From: Stieleria sedimenti
GTDB lineage: Bacteria > Planctomycetota > Planctomycetia > Pirellulales > Pirellulaceae
DNA: 46,013 nt
Direction: 5' to 3'
NCBI RefSeq assembly: GCF_025060895.1
Contig: NZ_JANZKV010000141.1
Location: 1-46,013 of the forward strand
Part shown: one piece after another, positions 26,364 to 36,000 of the stretch
How positions within the stretch are numbered: the stretch's first letter is position 1
Layout of the letters: every line of letters begins with the position of its first letter
The notes under the pieces: model-generated
Seen by the model: only the letters and a program-made list of their open reading frames with translations
Database searches by the model: none
What the model was told of the DNA's origin: nothing
Program-made: the position numbers and the translations under genes

Positions 26364-26588
26364 ACCTCCTCGTCGGCCAACTGGCACGCCCAGGAGGCGT
26401 GCGAACAACCGCCTAAAACACGGGGAAATAGACCTGCCGATTCTTCGGTGGTGTCACCGGTGGTGTCATCGGTGCACGAGGACAGTGATCTGGCGGCATT
26501 GCAGGAGATTTGGGACTCGCTCAACTCCGAGGCCAGATCAGCCCTTCTCGCCCACGCCCGCCGGCTGGCATCGTGTCAGCAGACGTGA
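26364..26588 (+). pseudogene. Possible 3' remnant of an unknown gene
   Basis: This frame has no start of its own: it is open from within repeat copy 3. It ends '...VSSVHEDSDLAALQEIWD' and 'LNSEARSALLAHARRLASCQQT'. The last 35 residues look like a genuine amphipathic helical tail, similar in style to C-terminal tails of planctomycete proteins including some integrases, but no family can be named. Most likely the surviving end of a gene cut by the repeat. Confidence 0.3.
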
Positions 26589-27091
26589 GGCGAGACTACA
26601 AGATTGCCTTGAGGTAATCGACCGCCATTAGCGTGATTCGGTGCGGGATGCCCCGGGGAGTGTCCCTGCCTGCGAATCCCGGTGGCCCAGTCGCTTCACA
26701 GGCGACGGCACCCGCCGCACTTCACGTGGTGGCCGGACGGCCAGTTCCAATTCGTTGAGTGCTTGTTACTTCGCGGGAACAGGCTAGTCCGAGCGTGACG
26801 CCATCAGATTCCGCCGGTGGCATCTGAGTGCCGTCGAGGGCCGCTGGAACGCACACGAGTCCGGCCCACAGTCGGGCAAGGCTAAAGCGATGTCGTCTTC
26901 GCTTGACGCACATGCACGGGGAGGAACTCCTACCATCCCTGACGGTTGGCCGTACGATTCGGTCTGGTCATTCTTCATCCAAGGCCATCGCGCTTGGCGA
27001 CCCGACGACCAGCCGCTTCGACCACGTAGCGGTCGCATTCGCCGGCTGGTACGCAATCGAACCAATTCGTTTTCGCCTGCGTTGCTAAAGG

Positions 27092-27186
27092 GGGCCCCAT
27101 TCGTCGCAGTATTTTGACCCGCAAATCCGATTCTCGGTTTGCTGGTACCTGAGTTACCCCCTGTCCCGGCTTGTGGCGTTTCCAGC
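27092..27186 (+). repeat. About 95-bp repeat, copy 1
   Basis: Begins GGGGCCCCATTC and contains CTGGTACCTGAGTTACC. It aligns over its length with 28065-28160 at roughly three quarters identity. Both copies lie 40-80 bases upstream of a copy of the 17-bp palindrome. Confidence 0.65.
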
Positions 27187-27225
27187 TGCTTAGCCCTCGT
27201 CATTGCAGCGACTTTCGGGACGAAT

Positions 27226-27248
27226 TTCACTGAAGTCACTTCAGTGAA
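27226..27248. repeat. 17-bp palindrome copy 1 (extended, perfect)
   Basis: ACTGAAGTCACTTCAGT at 27229-27245, extended to a perfect 23-bp palindrome with TTC/GAA outside. Left end of element copy A. Confidence 0.9.
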
Positions 27249-27476
27249 TCGCGAAAACTGGTGTCAGTTCGGCGGGTGCCGGCCCGTCGCGATTCACGGG
27301 TGATGATCCGGCGATTGCGAACGAAGGAATCTCAAGCTAGCAGTAATATCGTTAGCCCAAACCGGGGTTTGGTTTTCTATGCTCGTTGTCGCTGGCAAGA
27401 TCCTTGACGACCGAAAGCCAAGTAGGTCGAGCGCAAGGGAGGACGCCCAAGAAAGGCCGAGCCCCCCCAAAGGTGT

Positions 27477-27493
27477 TGTGAAGTCACTTCAGT
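27477..27493. repeat. 17-bp palindrome copy 2
   Basis: TGTGAAGTCACTTCAGT, right end of element copy A; two mismatches on the left arm. Preceded by CCCCAAAGGTGT as in copies 3 and 9. Confidence 0.85.
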
Positions 27494-27656
27494 ACTTTTG
27501 AGCCGGCAAATTATGGGAAAACACTTCTTCGTTTGCAAGTTTGGCATTCAATTCATCGATTCCAGCGAAGAATGATCGGCTCGTTTCTGACGTGAACCGA
27601 ACGTGAATCCCGGCGACGAGCGCGGTGGATGGTTTACCTCCGCAGATGTGAATGGC

Positions 27657-27771
27657 TGGACCCCAAAGGTGTCATGAAGTCACTTCAGTAAATTGCGACG
27701 AAGAATTCGATGATTTCTCACTCGAAGCGACGATCGTGACGGATCCGAAGGTCTATAAACGCTTCGGATAC
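27657..27771 (+). repeat. Repeat shared with 43555-43670 (inverted), crossing the palindrome
   Basis: Begins TGGACCCCAAAGGTGT, runs through palindrome copy 3 and continues with AAATTGCGAC and GATGATTTCTCACTCGAAGC to ACGCTTCGGATAC. The reverse strand of 43555-43670 matches it closely. Here homology extends past the palindrome, unlike element copy A. Confidence 0.75.
27673..27689. repeat. 17-bp palindrome copy 3
   Basis: CATGAAGTCACTTCAGT; preceded by CCCCAAAGGTGT and followed by AAATTGCGAC. Confidence 0.85.
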
Positions 27772-28064
27772 AAGCGAGCGATTCGCACCTACTGTCCGGG
27801 CTTGCAAGATAAAGTCGCCCCGCTGCGTGACGCCCATGCGGGCTCATGGTGAAAGAATGTCGGGGTGGGCAATGCGATATGCGCTTGCTTTGCATCGGGG
27901 ATTGATCGTCGTCCCAGGCAACTTACGTAGAAGACGCGATGTCCTCGACAAAGTCATGAGCGTACTCGAGTTGCGACCAGCGAGCGGCTACACCAGATCG
28001 CCCCAGTTGGCGTTAAACAATGCAGGGCGACATTGGGGACGAGTGAAACGGCACAGAAGCGTGA

Positions 28065-28160
28065 GGGGCCCCAATTCTCAGCAGGTTTTGAACCGCGATT
28101 CCGGTTTTCGGTTTCCTGGTACCTGAGTTACCTCCCGTCCAGTCATGCGGCGTTTTGGCG
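28065..28160 (+). repeat. About 95-bp repeat, copy 2
   Basis: Partner of 27092-27186: same GGGGCCCC start, TTTTGAACCGC, and CTGGTACCTGAGTTACC core. A degenerate palindrome follows at 28234. Confidence 0.65.
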
Positions 28161-28233
28161 GCAGACGGTCGTTTCGAGAATCCGTGAATATCGCCATCTC
28201 AAAATCACCGAGCGGAAATAAGACTCCGTGTCA

Positions 28234-28250
28234 ACTGAACTCGCTTCAGT
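28234..28250. repeat. 17-bp palindrome copy 4 (degenerate)
   Basis: ACTGAACTCGCTTCAGT; outer arms intact, three bases near the centre changed. Confidence 0.6.
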
Positions 28251-28585
28251 AAAATGCTTTCCGTAAATGATTGGGGGAAATTCACTGACGCGCCCCATTC
28301 GGGCTTTCGGTTGCTCGATCTCGACAATGAATTCACTGTCAGTCCCAAGTCTCGAATTCTGCAATCGTCCCACAATGCTCCCCTGGTACGCAGCTGGGAA
28401 ACCTCGCGAATCATCGAAGATGGTTAAGGCGTCATCGGCTATCGGTTATGACGGAAAAGCCCTTTGGAAACGCGAGTGAACGAAGACTCGATCAAATTGC
28501 GTGCAATGGACCATTGCCCCCTCAAGAAAAGCAAAGCAGGCTCGTATTGAAGTCACCCCCCCCGGCCCTACTTGAGGTTTCCGTA

Positions 28586-28990
28586 ATGGCAATGATCCCA
28601 TGTCCTGAGTGCAAGAAAAGCGTCAGTGAGTTCGCAGAATCTTGCCCGAAGTGCGGAGTGACCCTCACGGCGGAAATGGTCGAAAAGCAAAAGAAAGACA
28701 CCCTTGAAACCATGATTCTCACAGGTGGAATGTCTGGAGCAGCAGTATTGTTCTTCGGACTTGTTCTAGCGTTCAATGGTGATGACGACGACCGAACACC
28801 AACACGCCAGACTTACACGCCACGATCAGTCTCATCGGCGCCACGAACTGCATTGGGTACGCCTTCCTACAGCCGGCAGAAGCACTATGAGGATGCGAAG
28901 GAGTTCGTGCTGCGGGATGGAAGGGCAGCGGTGCGAAAGGGGCTGATGACCAAACGTGAATTCGAAGATTACACTGGCGTGGAATACTGA
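28586..28990 (+). CDS. Small zinc-ribbon membrane protein
   Basis: A 134-residue protein. The ATG at 28586 has GAGG eight bases upstream. The N-terminus is a zinc ribbon with two Cys pairs, 'CPECKKSVSEFAESCPKCG' (about 6-24), followed by one TM helix ('MILTGGMSGAAVLFFGLVLAF', about 46-66) and a polar C-terminal part ending 'LMTKREFEDYTGVEY'. The design (zinc ribbon, TM, short tail) is common among small bacterial proteins of unknown role. It stands alone between repeat debris and minus-strand genes. Confidence 0.75.
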   Translation: MAMIPCPECKKSVSEFAESCPKCGVTLTAEMVEKQKKDTLETMILTGGMSGAAVLFFGLVLAFNGDDDDRTPTRQTYTPRSVSSAPRTALGTPSYSRQKHYEDAKEFVLRDGRAAVRKGLMTKREFEDYTGVEY

Positions 28991-29004
28991 CCTTTGCAGG
29001 CCAG

Positions 29005-29451
29005 TCACCGCGGGAATTTGCACAGCCGTTGTGATCTGCGTGAAGACACGAGCAAGTCAACCTGATGTAAATTCAGCTGACACGCGGCTTCTGTTTGCCC
29101 CAGTACTTCTGTTCTGTCTGGTCTTGGTGATGCATCCGCCACGAACAGCTTAAAGGTGAAATTGCCGGTGTCTGAACGAAATCCAACAAGGCCATTGATT
29201 GGTGCTATTACGCGCGGTTCAAGTGGGGCCAGATCAGACTGTTTTGTCATCTCCGCCAACAGTGCACGTGGATTTTCCTTAACCCGAGTACGCAATCGAC
29301 GTGTCTGAAGCGTCGTAGCCGTAATGCCAATGTCTTTCAGTGGTACGTTGGCAATGTTGATGTAACCGCGAGCGCCGTTGTCGTCATGGGTGGATTCACC
29401 GGGATTCGATTTAATCTTTACGACAATTTCCTTCACCGACTCCATCTTCAA
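29005..29451 (-). CDS. Hypothetical protein, second of an overlapping pair
   Basis: Up to 148 residues from TTG 29451, which overlaps the stop of the preceding frame (TATTGAAG); ATG 29445 is an alternative. The first 110 residues look like a folded protein ('MESVKEIVVKIKSNPGEST', 'ARGYINIANVPLKDIGITAT', 'GFRSDTGNFTFKLFVADAS'), with short beta strands; no family recognised. The last 35 residues are less natural, so the 3' end may be altered. Probably translated together with the gene before it. Confidence 0.45.
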   Translation of the reverse strand: MKMESVKEIVVKIKSNPGESTHDDNGARGYINIANVPLKDIGITATTLQTRRLRTRVKENPRALLAEMTKQSDLAPLEPRVIAPINGLVGFRSDTGNFTFKLFVADASPRPDRTEVLGQTEAACQLNLHQVDLLVSSRRSQRLCKFPR

Positions 29452-29738
29452 TAATACGCACAGAAGATTGCGTGCTTCTTGAGGACTATCTGGCGGACGA
29501 ATCCACCGGACGAAAGTTTCGAGGTTCGTTTAGATGGACCTCGGTAGCGGAATTGCAATGTGGCGTCTTGGTGCGTGCCTATCTTGCGTTGTGCCCGCTC
29601 CTTCGGGCCGACAACAGTGAGAAAACCAGATCGCGTTTGCGACACAGACCCAAGCGTGACCTTAAGGTCGGACTTTACGGTGTCGATGAGTTCTGGCGTA
29701 ATCAATGCCAAGGCTGCCGCTAGTAGATTGGGAATCAT
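29448..29738 (-). CDS. Hypothetical protein, first of an overlapping pair
   Basis: 96 residues from ATG 29738. Starts 'MIPNLLAAALALITPELIDTV', a hydrophobic helix, then a basic region, ending 'FVRQIVLKKHAIFCAYY'. No family recognised. The stop overlaps the start of the next frame by four bases, which suggests translational coupling; a frameshift within one original gene is another possibility. Confidence 0.4.
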   Translation of the reverse strand: MIPNLLAAALALITPELIDTVKSDLKVTLGSVSQTRSGFLTVVGPKERAQRKIGTHQDATLQFRYRGPSKRTSKLSSGGFVRQIVLKKHAIFCAYY

Positions 29739-29869
29739 GTTTTCGATGCACAGTCGTCCGCGATAGCCGAGTTACGGAGATTGATTTTCCATTGCCAAAA
29801 ACGGCGACGTCCGCGACTTCGGTTTATCGATGGATCGTCACACACGTCTGTTTGGGGTTCAAGTCGATT

Positions 29870-30265
29870 CTAGATCTGGTGGAATTGCCGCAAGAAGTCC
29901 CGCTTCGTCGATTTGAATTTTAGGTGGGTTTCATGGAGTAGTCTGCGTGACTGGTCTTGAAACGCTGGTGCTAGGACTCCCCAGTCTCCATTTCGGGCAA
30001 ACAGAATCAAATAGTCGACATTGCTTCCCTGCCAGCAGTTCTGAATTTGCTGATTGTCGCGAGTTGACGTAAAGGTCTTAACTTGCAGGCGATGGAAGTT
30101 GGGTCCGTCAGAAATCAGCAAATCGGTCTTGTGCCCATGGTCCAGCATTGGTGCGTAGACTTCCCATCCGTCATTCATAAGCCAACACGCGACCATCTTC
30201 TCGAATGAGACGTTCTTGAGTGTTTGGTGAGTCGGGGGTGCAGTTTTGGTTCTACGGCGTGGCAA
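29870..30265 (-). CDS. PD-(D/E)XK endonuclease-like protein
   Basis: A 131-residue protein with the core of a small PD-(D/E)XK nuclease of the kind related to group I intron endonucleases and archaeal Holliday-junction-resolvase-like proteins. 'FEKMVACWLMNDGWEVYAPM' (about 21-40) is the first helix and strand, then 'HKTDLLISDG' with the metal-binding Asp (about 48) and 'FHRLQVKTF' (Gln61-Val-Lys63). Gln replaces the usual Glu in the E-x-K step, which is seen in some families. Conserved 'VDYLILFARNGDWGVLAP' follows. Cytoplasmic. It may act on invading DNA, but lies 3 kb from the restriction operon, so a link is only inference. Confidence 0.65.
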   Translation of the reverse strand: MPRRRTKTAPPTHQTLKNVSFEKMVACWLMNDGWEVYAPMLDHGHKTDLLISDGPNFHRLQVKTFTSTRDNQQIQNCWQGSNVDYLILFARNGDWGVLAPAFQDQSRRLLHETHLKFKSTKRDFLRQFHQI

Positions 30266-30538
30266 CGGTCGAACGTTCCAAGAAGGCTATGAACTGGCTT
30301 CGCAATAGATACCTTCCAATGGCCTTGGATGCAAAAACAAACACCAAATACTGGCCGCGATGCCGTCCTTCATGACCATTGCACCTAGAAAGGCCCATTT
30401 AAGTTGAGTGAAGCCGCACTGCCGATGCTTCTTTGTCGAGGGTTCAACTTCCCGGTGCTCGAGGCTGTGTAGGTGGTCATTTCGAGCACTTTCGAATCGA
30501 ACCAACTCCAAACTCGCGTTTTTTGCAGGGTCAAAACT

Positions 30539-30555
30539 ACTGAAGTGACTTCAGT
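30539..30555. repeat. 17-bp palindrome copy 5 (perfect)
   Basis: ACTGAAGTGACTTCAGT, with G at the centre. Lies in the gap left of the autotransporter gene. Confidence 0.9.
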
Positions 30556-31016
30556 GTTTGGCTCAGAATCTCGAACTGTTGCCAGGTGAGATCCGTCATC
30601 TTCGCAGCGTCTTGGGCCTCAATTGCTGCAAGGAATGCAGTAGCCTACGCTCCGGAAACCAACGCCACCAAAGTAGGGCGACAATTCATGAAGTCGCTGA
30701 GTCGACCTGGAGCCCGTCGTCGGTGATCGGCGGAACTGGTCAAGCAGGTTGGGTTCAGCCCGTGCCGACGAGTTCGGTACGAGCTTGCAAGATAATTAAG
30801 AACCAGCCGTCAATGAGCGATCTTCGGCGAACACGCTGGCGCGTCGAACACTGACGGATTTACCATCCGAGTGGACGATGGCACATCGCCGAATTGCGGC
30901 AGCCTTGAACTAGAATCGAGGCCAGCCCGCTGCATCTTCAACAGTGGCAGACTTCGATTGCTCGACGCTGTCGGATGGAGTGCGAGCCACAATTGCTGGT
31001 GCCATTTCTAACGGCT
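30556..31016. other. Intergenic region, no gene seen
   Basis: About 460 bases downstream of the autotransporter gene. No open frame with plausible composition or RBS, and no repeat beyond the palindrome at its left edge. May be decayed sequence. Confidence 0.4.
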
Positions 31017-32927
31017 TTAGCGAACCCACTGAACTCCGCCGGCCAGTGCATTGAAAGACGATCGCGAGTTGGCTTGCCCCTGATAGGCAAGCGACGCTCG
31101 GCCTCCCAGAAATCGGAATAGGTCGAGTTGCACTCGTAAGAATCCCCAGTCTCGTCCCGAGTCGATGCCGCGATCAGTAAGTGGAGACAGCACGTCCGTA
31201 TTTGCGACACTGGAGACAAAGACTTCGTTCGGATCGAGATATTCGTGCATCCAACCGCATCGGATTCGAGTGGTTAAGGGGCCAAGTTCGGTTCCGCCTG
31301 ATTGCTCCAACCCAAGTCCCAATACTCCCCGAATTGAGTCGCCGCTACCACCTGCGTTCGAAAGTGCGAAATCGACATCCCCCGTTTCGTCGATGGGGTC
31401 CAGCTCGACGCGTGTTCCGTGAAGACCCAGATACGGTATCCAGTTGATCGCATGCCATGAGAAAATGGTCCCCGACTCGAAGTATCCAAACTGCGCTGAT
31501 CCATCGAAAGAACTTTGGGCTGCCGTTGACCCTTCGATGGCGGCTAACGAGCGGTACACATCGTACGTTTGCACACCAGCACCACCGGCGGCGAGCAGAT
31601 ACAAAGACTCACCTGTGTATTCGATGGACCCACCACCGCGATAGGATTCAATATCAGCATGCTGGTCCGCACCCGAAGATTCAAGTTTTCCTCCGGCAAG
31701 ATGCGCAAACGCGTGCGACGATAAGCCATTCTTGTCGCTAACGGCCACGCCTACCTCCATGCCACCAAATTCTTGGTAATACCCAAGCGTTTGGCAGTGA
31801 TCGGAATCCGCACTTGATGAGACTCCGTAGGCTCGAGCCCACGACATGATCGCCGGCGGTTCGATGCCAGGATACCGCTGAAGCAATACCCGGTCGCGAA
31901 TGGACTCCATGTTGTTTTGAATATGGACGATTTCGGCACCGATCAGTGACGGGTAGATCGACCCCGATAGTGCATTCGCCGCCGCGACCATTGCCTCGCC
32001 GGATGAGTTCACAAGCGTGTCTACGCCTGTGTGGGACATTCCTCGCAAGTCCTCAAATGCCGAAACGGCAGACAACTGGTTACATCCGGTCACCACGGAT
32101 GAAAACGGATTCCCATTGTCTTGAATGGCGAATCCAAGCTGATCGGCGGGCAATGATGGATCGAAAATCAAATCAAGAAATGGACGGTCTGGAACATCAA
32201 GTGCGAATGTGGGACTCGCAAAGGCCGGAACAATCGATGCCGCATCCATGACCAAGAAGGTCTGGCCGTCCACAAATTGATTTCCGTTGAAACGAATCGA
32301 AAGGTTAGCTCCCGTTAATGTTGCCGTTCCCAATACGTTCACCTTGTCGGCAGATGTCGTGCCTCCCGTCGAACTCAGATCCACCTGTAGTGTTCCGCCG
32401 GTCAGATCGAGATCTCCCAAGACTCCAAACGTGCCGAGCGTGCCCGGGGCCTCATTGGTTCCCGGAGAAAGCGTACCGGGGATCGTCAAGTCTCCCGCCA
32501 GGATCCCGTCACCCACGATTGTCGTATTGGGACTAGCAATCAAATCGGGATCGTCCACCGAATTGATCACAAACAGGTTGGTCGGATCGATGGTGCCACT
32601 CGCCAGATCCAAGGCCGCCGCTAACCCATTACGATCAATGGTGACACTAATCGGATTGTTCGTTGCAAAGGACAAGTCACCGTTAATGGACGGCAGATCA
32701 CTTGTAAGCGTGATCGTTGTATTCACCGCGAAATCGAATACCACTCGATCGCCGGATGCAGCATTCGCGAGTGCTTCGCGCAAAGAACCCGTGCCGGAAT
32801 CGGCACTGGATGCGACTACCAAATCCGCTGACTTTGCCGATTGCGTTGAAACTAGGGCCCCAAAAACCGCGAGCAATGCACATCGTCGGAGATTCCTTGG
32901 CAGCCGCAAGCGACGTTTCTTGAGCAT
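31017..32927 (-). CDS. Autotransporter beta-barrel protein
   Basis: A 636-residue type V secreted protein. ATG 32927 gives an extended basic n-region plus signal ('RRCALLAVFGALVSTQSAKSA', cleaved near residue 35). The passenger (about 36-330) starts with 'SADSGTGSLREALANAASGD', typical of beta-helix surface proteins, and has an autotransporter-type repeat ('GDLTIPGTLSPGTNEAPGTLGTFGVLGDLDLTGG'). The C-terminal part (about 380-636) matches the autotransporter barrel: 'ARAYGVSSSADSD', 'GYYQEFGGMEVGVAVSDKNG', alternating aromatic strands and a final strand ending 'ALAGGVQWVR'. It should expose the passenger at the cell surface. Same strand as hsdR, 138 bases downstream, but functionally unrelated. 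Confidence 0.82.
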   Translation of the reverse strand: MLKKRRLRLPRNLRRCALLAVFGALVSTQSAKSADLVVASSADSGTGSLREALANAASGDRVVFDFAVNTTITLTSDLPSINGDLSFATNNPISVTIDRNGLAAALDLASGTIDPTNLFVINSVDDPDLIASPNTTIVGDGILAGDLTIPGTLSPGTNEAPGTLGTFGVLGDLDLTGGTLQVDLSSTGGTTSADKVNVLGTATLTGANLSIRFNGNQFVDGQTFLVMDAASIVPAFASPTFALDVPDRPFLDLIFDPSLPADQLGFAIQDNGNPFSSVVTGCNQLSAVSAFEDLRGMSHTGVDTLVNSSGEAMVAAANALSGSIYPSLIGAEIVHIQNNMESIRDRVLLQRYPGIEPPAIMSWARAYGVSSSADSDHCQTLGYYQEFGGMEVGVAVSDKNGLSSHAFAHLAGGKLESSGADQHADIESYRGGGSIEYTGESLYLLAAGGAGVQTYDVYRSLAAIEGSTAAQSSFDGSAQFGYFESGTIFSWHAINWIPYLGLHGTRVELDPIDETGDVDFALSNAGGSGDSIRGVLGLGLEQSGGTELGPLTTRIRCGWMHEYLDPNEVFVSSVANTDVLSPLTDRGIDSGRDWGFLRVQLDLFRFLGGRASLAYQGQANSRSSFNALAGGVQWVR

Positions 32928-33065
32928 GGTTTTGAGTCCTGACGTGAAAGTGACGATTGGGGTATCGACTGCCCGCCAGTAGAATGCTTCCAAGAAATGC
33001 CACCCCGATAACAGACTTTCCGAATACAGGCGAGTTATTCATCAGTATCGTCACGTCTTGCCTTA

Positions 33066-36000
33066 TCAAAACGTCTCGCTGCAAATCGCCTCGGCCTGTT
33101 CCAGTACCAGTTTCGTCGCAGCCGCTTGCAGGTCTGGCGGATAGCCGTGCTTGCGGAGGATCCGGCGGATGATGACTCGGATCCGTGCCCTGGCGGATTC
33201 TCGTAGCGCCCAATCGATGGTGACGTTCTTTCGAACGGCGACGATCAACTCGGTGGCGATCACCTTTAGCTTGTCGTCTCCGAGAAGCTCAAAAGCAGAT
33301 TCGTTTTCGGCGAGGGCGTCGTAGAATGCCAACTCATCATCGCTGAGCCCCAGCGCATCACCGCGACCGGCAGCGGCACGCAGTTCTTTGCCGAGCTTGA
33401 TCATTTCCTCAATGATCTCATGCGTTGATATGGCCCGGTTGTGATATGCGTTCAGCGTCCGCTTCAGCATGTCCGAGAAGGCTCGTGCCTTGACGACGTT
33501 TCGTGGTGACCGCGTTTTGATTTCGTCGCTCAGCAGTTTCTTCAATAACTCGACCGCCACGTTCTTGTGCGGTAGCCGGCGGACTTCTTCGAGAAAGTCG
33601 TCCGACAAGATCGAGATGTCCGGCTTGTCCATTCCAGCGGCCGTGAACACGTCGATCGGTTCGTCGCCCGTTGTGACGACTGCCTTGCCGACCAATTGGC
33701 GAACGGCGTAATCGAGTTCGCTTTGAGACTTCCCGTTTTCTTGATACTTACGCATCATCGCCGCGACGGTTTGGAAGAACGCCACGTCGTCGCGAATCTG
33801 ATGAGCGTAGGGTTCCGTCGGGCAAAGTGCGAAAGCCTTCGAAAGCGAGTTCACACTGGCGAGCCACCGCTGTTTCCCATCTTCCTGGTCCATGATGTGG
33901 TCTTGGGCAGCGACCGGCACTGAAATGAGTTCAGTTGGCTTACCGCCATGCCATGCAGACCAGTCGAACCCGTGGAGCATGTCGCAGCAGATTTCGTATT
34001 GATTCCGTAGTGCGGCGACCGCCTTCCCGGTGTCGATCGTGGTTTCACCCTGACCGCCGGATTCGGTGTAGGTCCGGAGGGCGGCACGAAGCGAGTCGCC
34101 AATCCCCAAGTAATCGACGACCAGCCCGCCCGGTTTGTCACGGAACACACGATTGACCCGTGCGATCGCCTGCATCAGTCCGTGACCTTGCATCGGTTTG
34201 TCCAAGTACATGGTGTGCAGACATGGGGCGTCGAACCCGGTAAGCCACATGTCTCGGACAATGACCAGCTTGAATTCGCTGCCGGGTTCCTTGAACCGTC
34301 TCGCGAGTTCCTTGCGTCGTCGTTTCGTGCGAACGTGTTGTTGCCACTCGGGAGGATCGGACGCCGAACCCGTCATGATGATTTTCACGGCGCCGGAAGC
34401 ATCATCCAGTGAAGCCACTTCATCACGAGCGACATTTAGCTCGCCCACTGCCGACTCAGCGACCAACTGCGGCTCGTTCGAATCCGCTGGCGTGTTCCAG
34501 CCATCTTGATTGCTCAACTGGGCTTTAGCTGATGAACCGGCCCATTCGGGACGCAGCTTGATAATCTCATTGTACAAGTCCACGCAGATTCGCCGACTCA
34601 TGCAGACGATCATTCCTTTGCCAGGCATCGCCTCACAACGAGTATCGAAGTGCTTGACCAAATCCTCGGCCAGGACGCGCAAACGGTCGGCATCGCCCAC
34701 CATCGACTCCAGTGCCGCCCACTTCGTCTTTAGCTTCTCCCGCGTCGTGACTTCCTCGGATTCGGTGACTTCGTCGAATTCATCGTCGATCGTCTGCATC
34801 GACTCGTCGGAAAGCGTCAGCTTGATCACCCGGCTTTCGTAGTAGATTGGGACGGTCGCCTTGTCCTCGACGGCTCGCTGGATGTCGTAGACGCTGATGT
34901 AGTCGCCGAACACCGCTCGCGTGTTCTTGTCGTCCAGTTCGACTGGCGTGCCGGTGAATCCGATGAACGAAGCGTTCGGCAGTGCATCACGGATGTTCCG
35001 GGCGAATCCGTACGACACTTCGCCGGACCCCTTGTTGATCTTTGCCTTGAACCCGTACTGACTGCGGTGGGCTTCGTCGGCCATCACGACGACGTTGGAT
35101 CGATCGGTTAACTGTGGGAACTCTCCTTCCTTCTCCGCAAACTTATGAACGGTGGTGAAGATCACGCCTCCCGATCCAACCTGCAACAACTCACGCAGGT
35201 GCTCAACGCTTTCGGCTTGGATCGGCGTTTGACGCAGAATGTCGTGACAACGCTGAAACTGCCCAAATAGCTGGTCGTCCAAATCGTTGCGGTCGGTCAG
35301 TACGATCAGCGTCGGGTTGTTCATCTCCGGGTGCAAGATCACCAAACCCGAATAGAACAGCATCGTCAGGCTTTTGCCGCTGCCCTGGGTGTGCCAGACG
35401 ACACCACACTGCCGACTGCCATCACTACTTGTCGCTTCGATCGTCGCGTCGATTGCGGTAGCGGCGGCGTGGAACTGGTGGTATCCCGCAAGGATCTTGT
35501 GGACTTCTCCGCTATCCGGGTCTTCTTCGAACACGACGAAGTTCTGGATCAGACGAATCAGTCGCTCGGGATCGAAGGCGCCGCGGATCAGCACTTCCAG
35601 TTCGCTCAGCCCCTTCACAGGCTTTTCCGAGTCAATCGCCCGCCAAGGCTTGAACCACTCGCGTCCGGCCGTCAGGGAGCCCATGCGGGCTTGGTGGCCG
35701 TCGCTGGCGACAAGCAATTCGTTGTAACCGAAAAGGGTTGGAAACTCGGCTCGATACGTTCGCAGTTGACTGAACGCCTTGTCGACGGTCGTTTGCTCAT
35801 CGGCGATGTTCTTCAATTCGATGATCACCAGCGGTAAACCGTTGACGAACAGCACGATGTCCAATCGCCGATCATGTCCGTGCTCCTTGACAATGAATTG
35901 ATTCACCGCGAAGAAATCATTTACTGAAGTCACTTCACCAAGCAACTTGGCATGGTCCCCGGCGATCGAACCATCTTCACGCCGATACTCGACCTCCACG

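Larger units (their letters stand above)
27226..27495 (+). repeat. Palindrome-bounded repeat element, copy A
   Basis: A 270-bp segment with the 17-bp palindrome at each end. Landmarks inside: GTGATGATCCGGCGATTGCG (about 27300), GGAATCTCAAGCTAGCAGT (about 27326), ATGCTCGTTGTCGC (about 27379) and CCCCAAAGGTGT (about 27465). The whole segment aligns with 43632-43905 in inverted orientation. No ORF inside looks coding. Likely a small non-autonomous mobile element. Confidence 0.8.
26589..28585. other. Two-kilobase gene-poor region filled with repeat fragments
   Basis: No gene can be supported. All open frames on both strands have odd composition and no RBS. The region holds a duplicated about 95-bp block (27092-27186 and 28065-28160), a 270-bp palindrome-bounded repeat (27226-27495), a partial copy of related sequence (27657-27771), and four copies of the 17-bp palindrome. 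It looks like decayed mobile-element sequence. Confidence 0.6.

Noticed and set aside
26784-27239. A 151-codon minus-strand frame
   Set aside because: It begins inside the palindrome (MTSV...) and runs through non-coding repeat sequence with odd composition.
29005-29738. One single gene with a frameshift
   Set aside because: Not excluded, but the four-base overlap of stop and start is typical for coupled genes, so two ORFs were kept with low confidence.
30287-30511. A 74-codon minus-strand frame
   Set aside because: No recognisable motif and unconvincing composition; may be chance.
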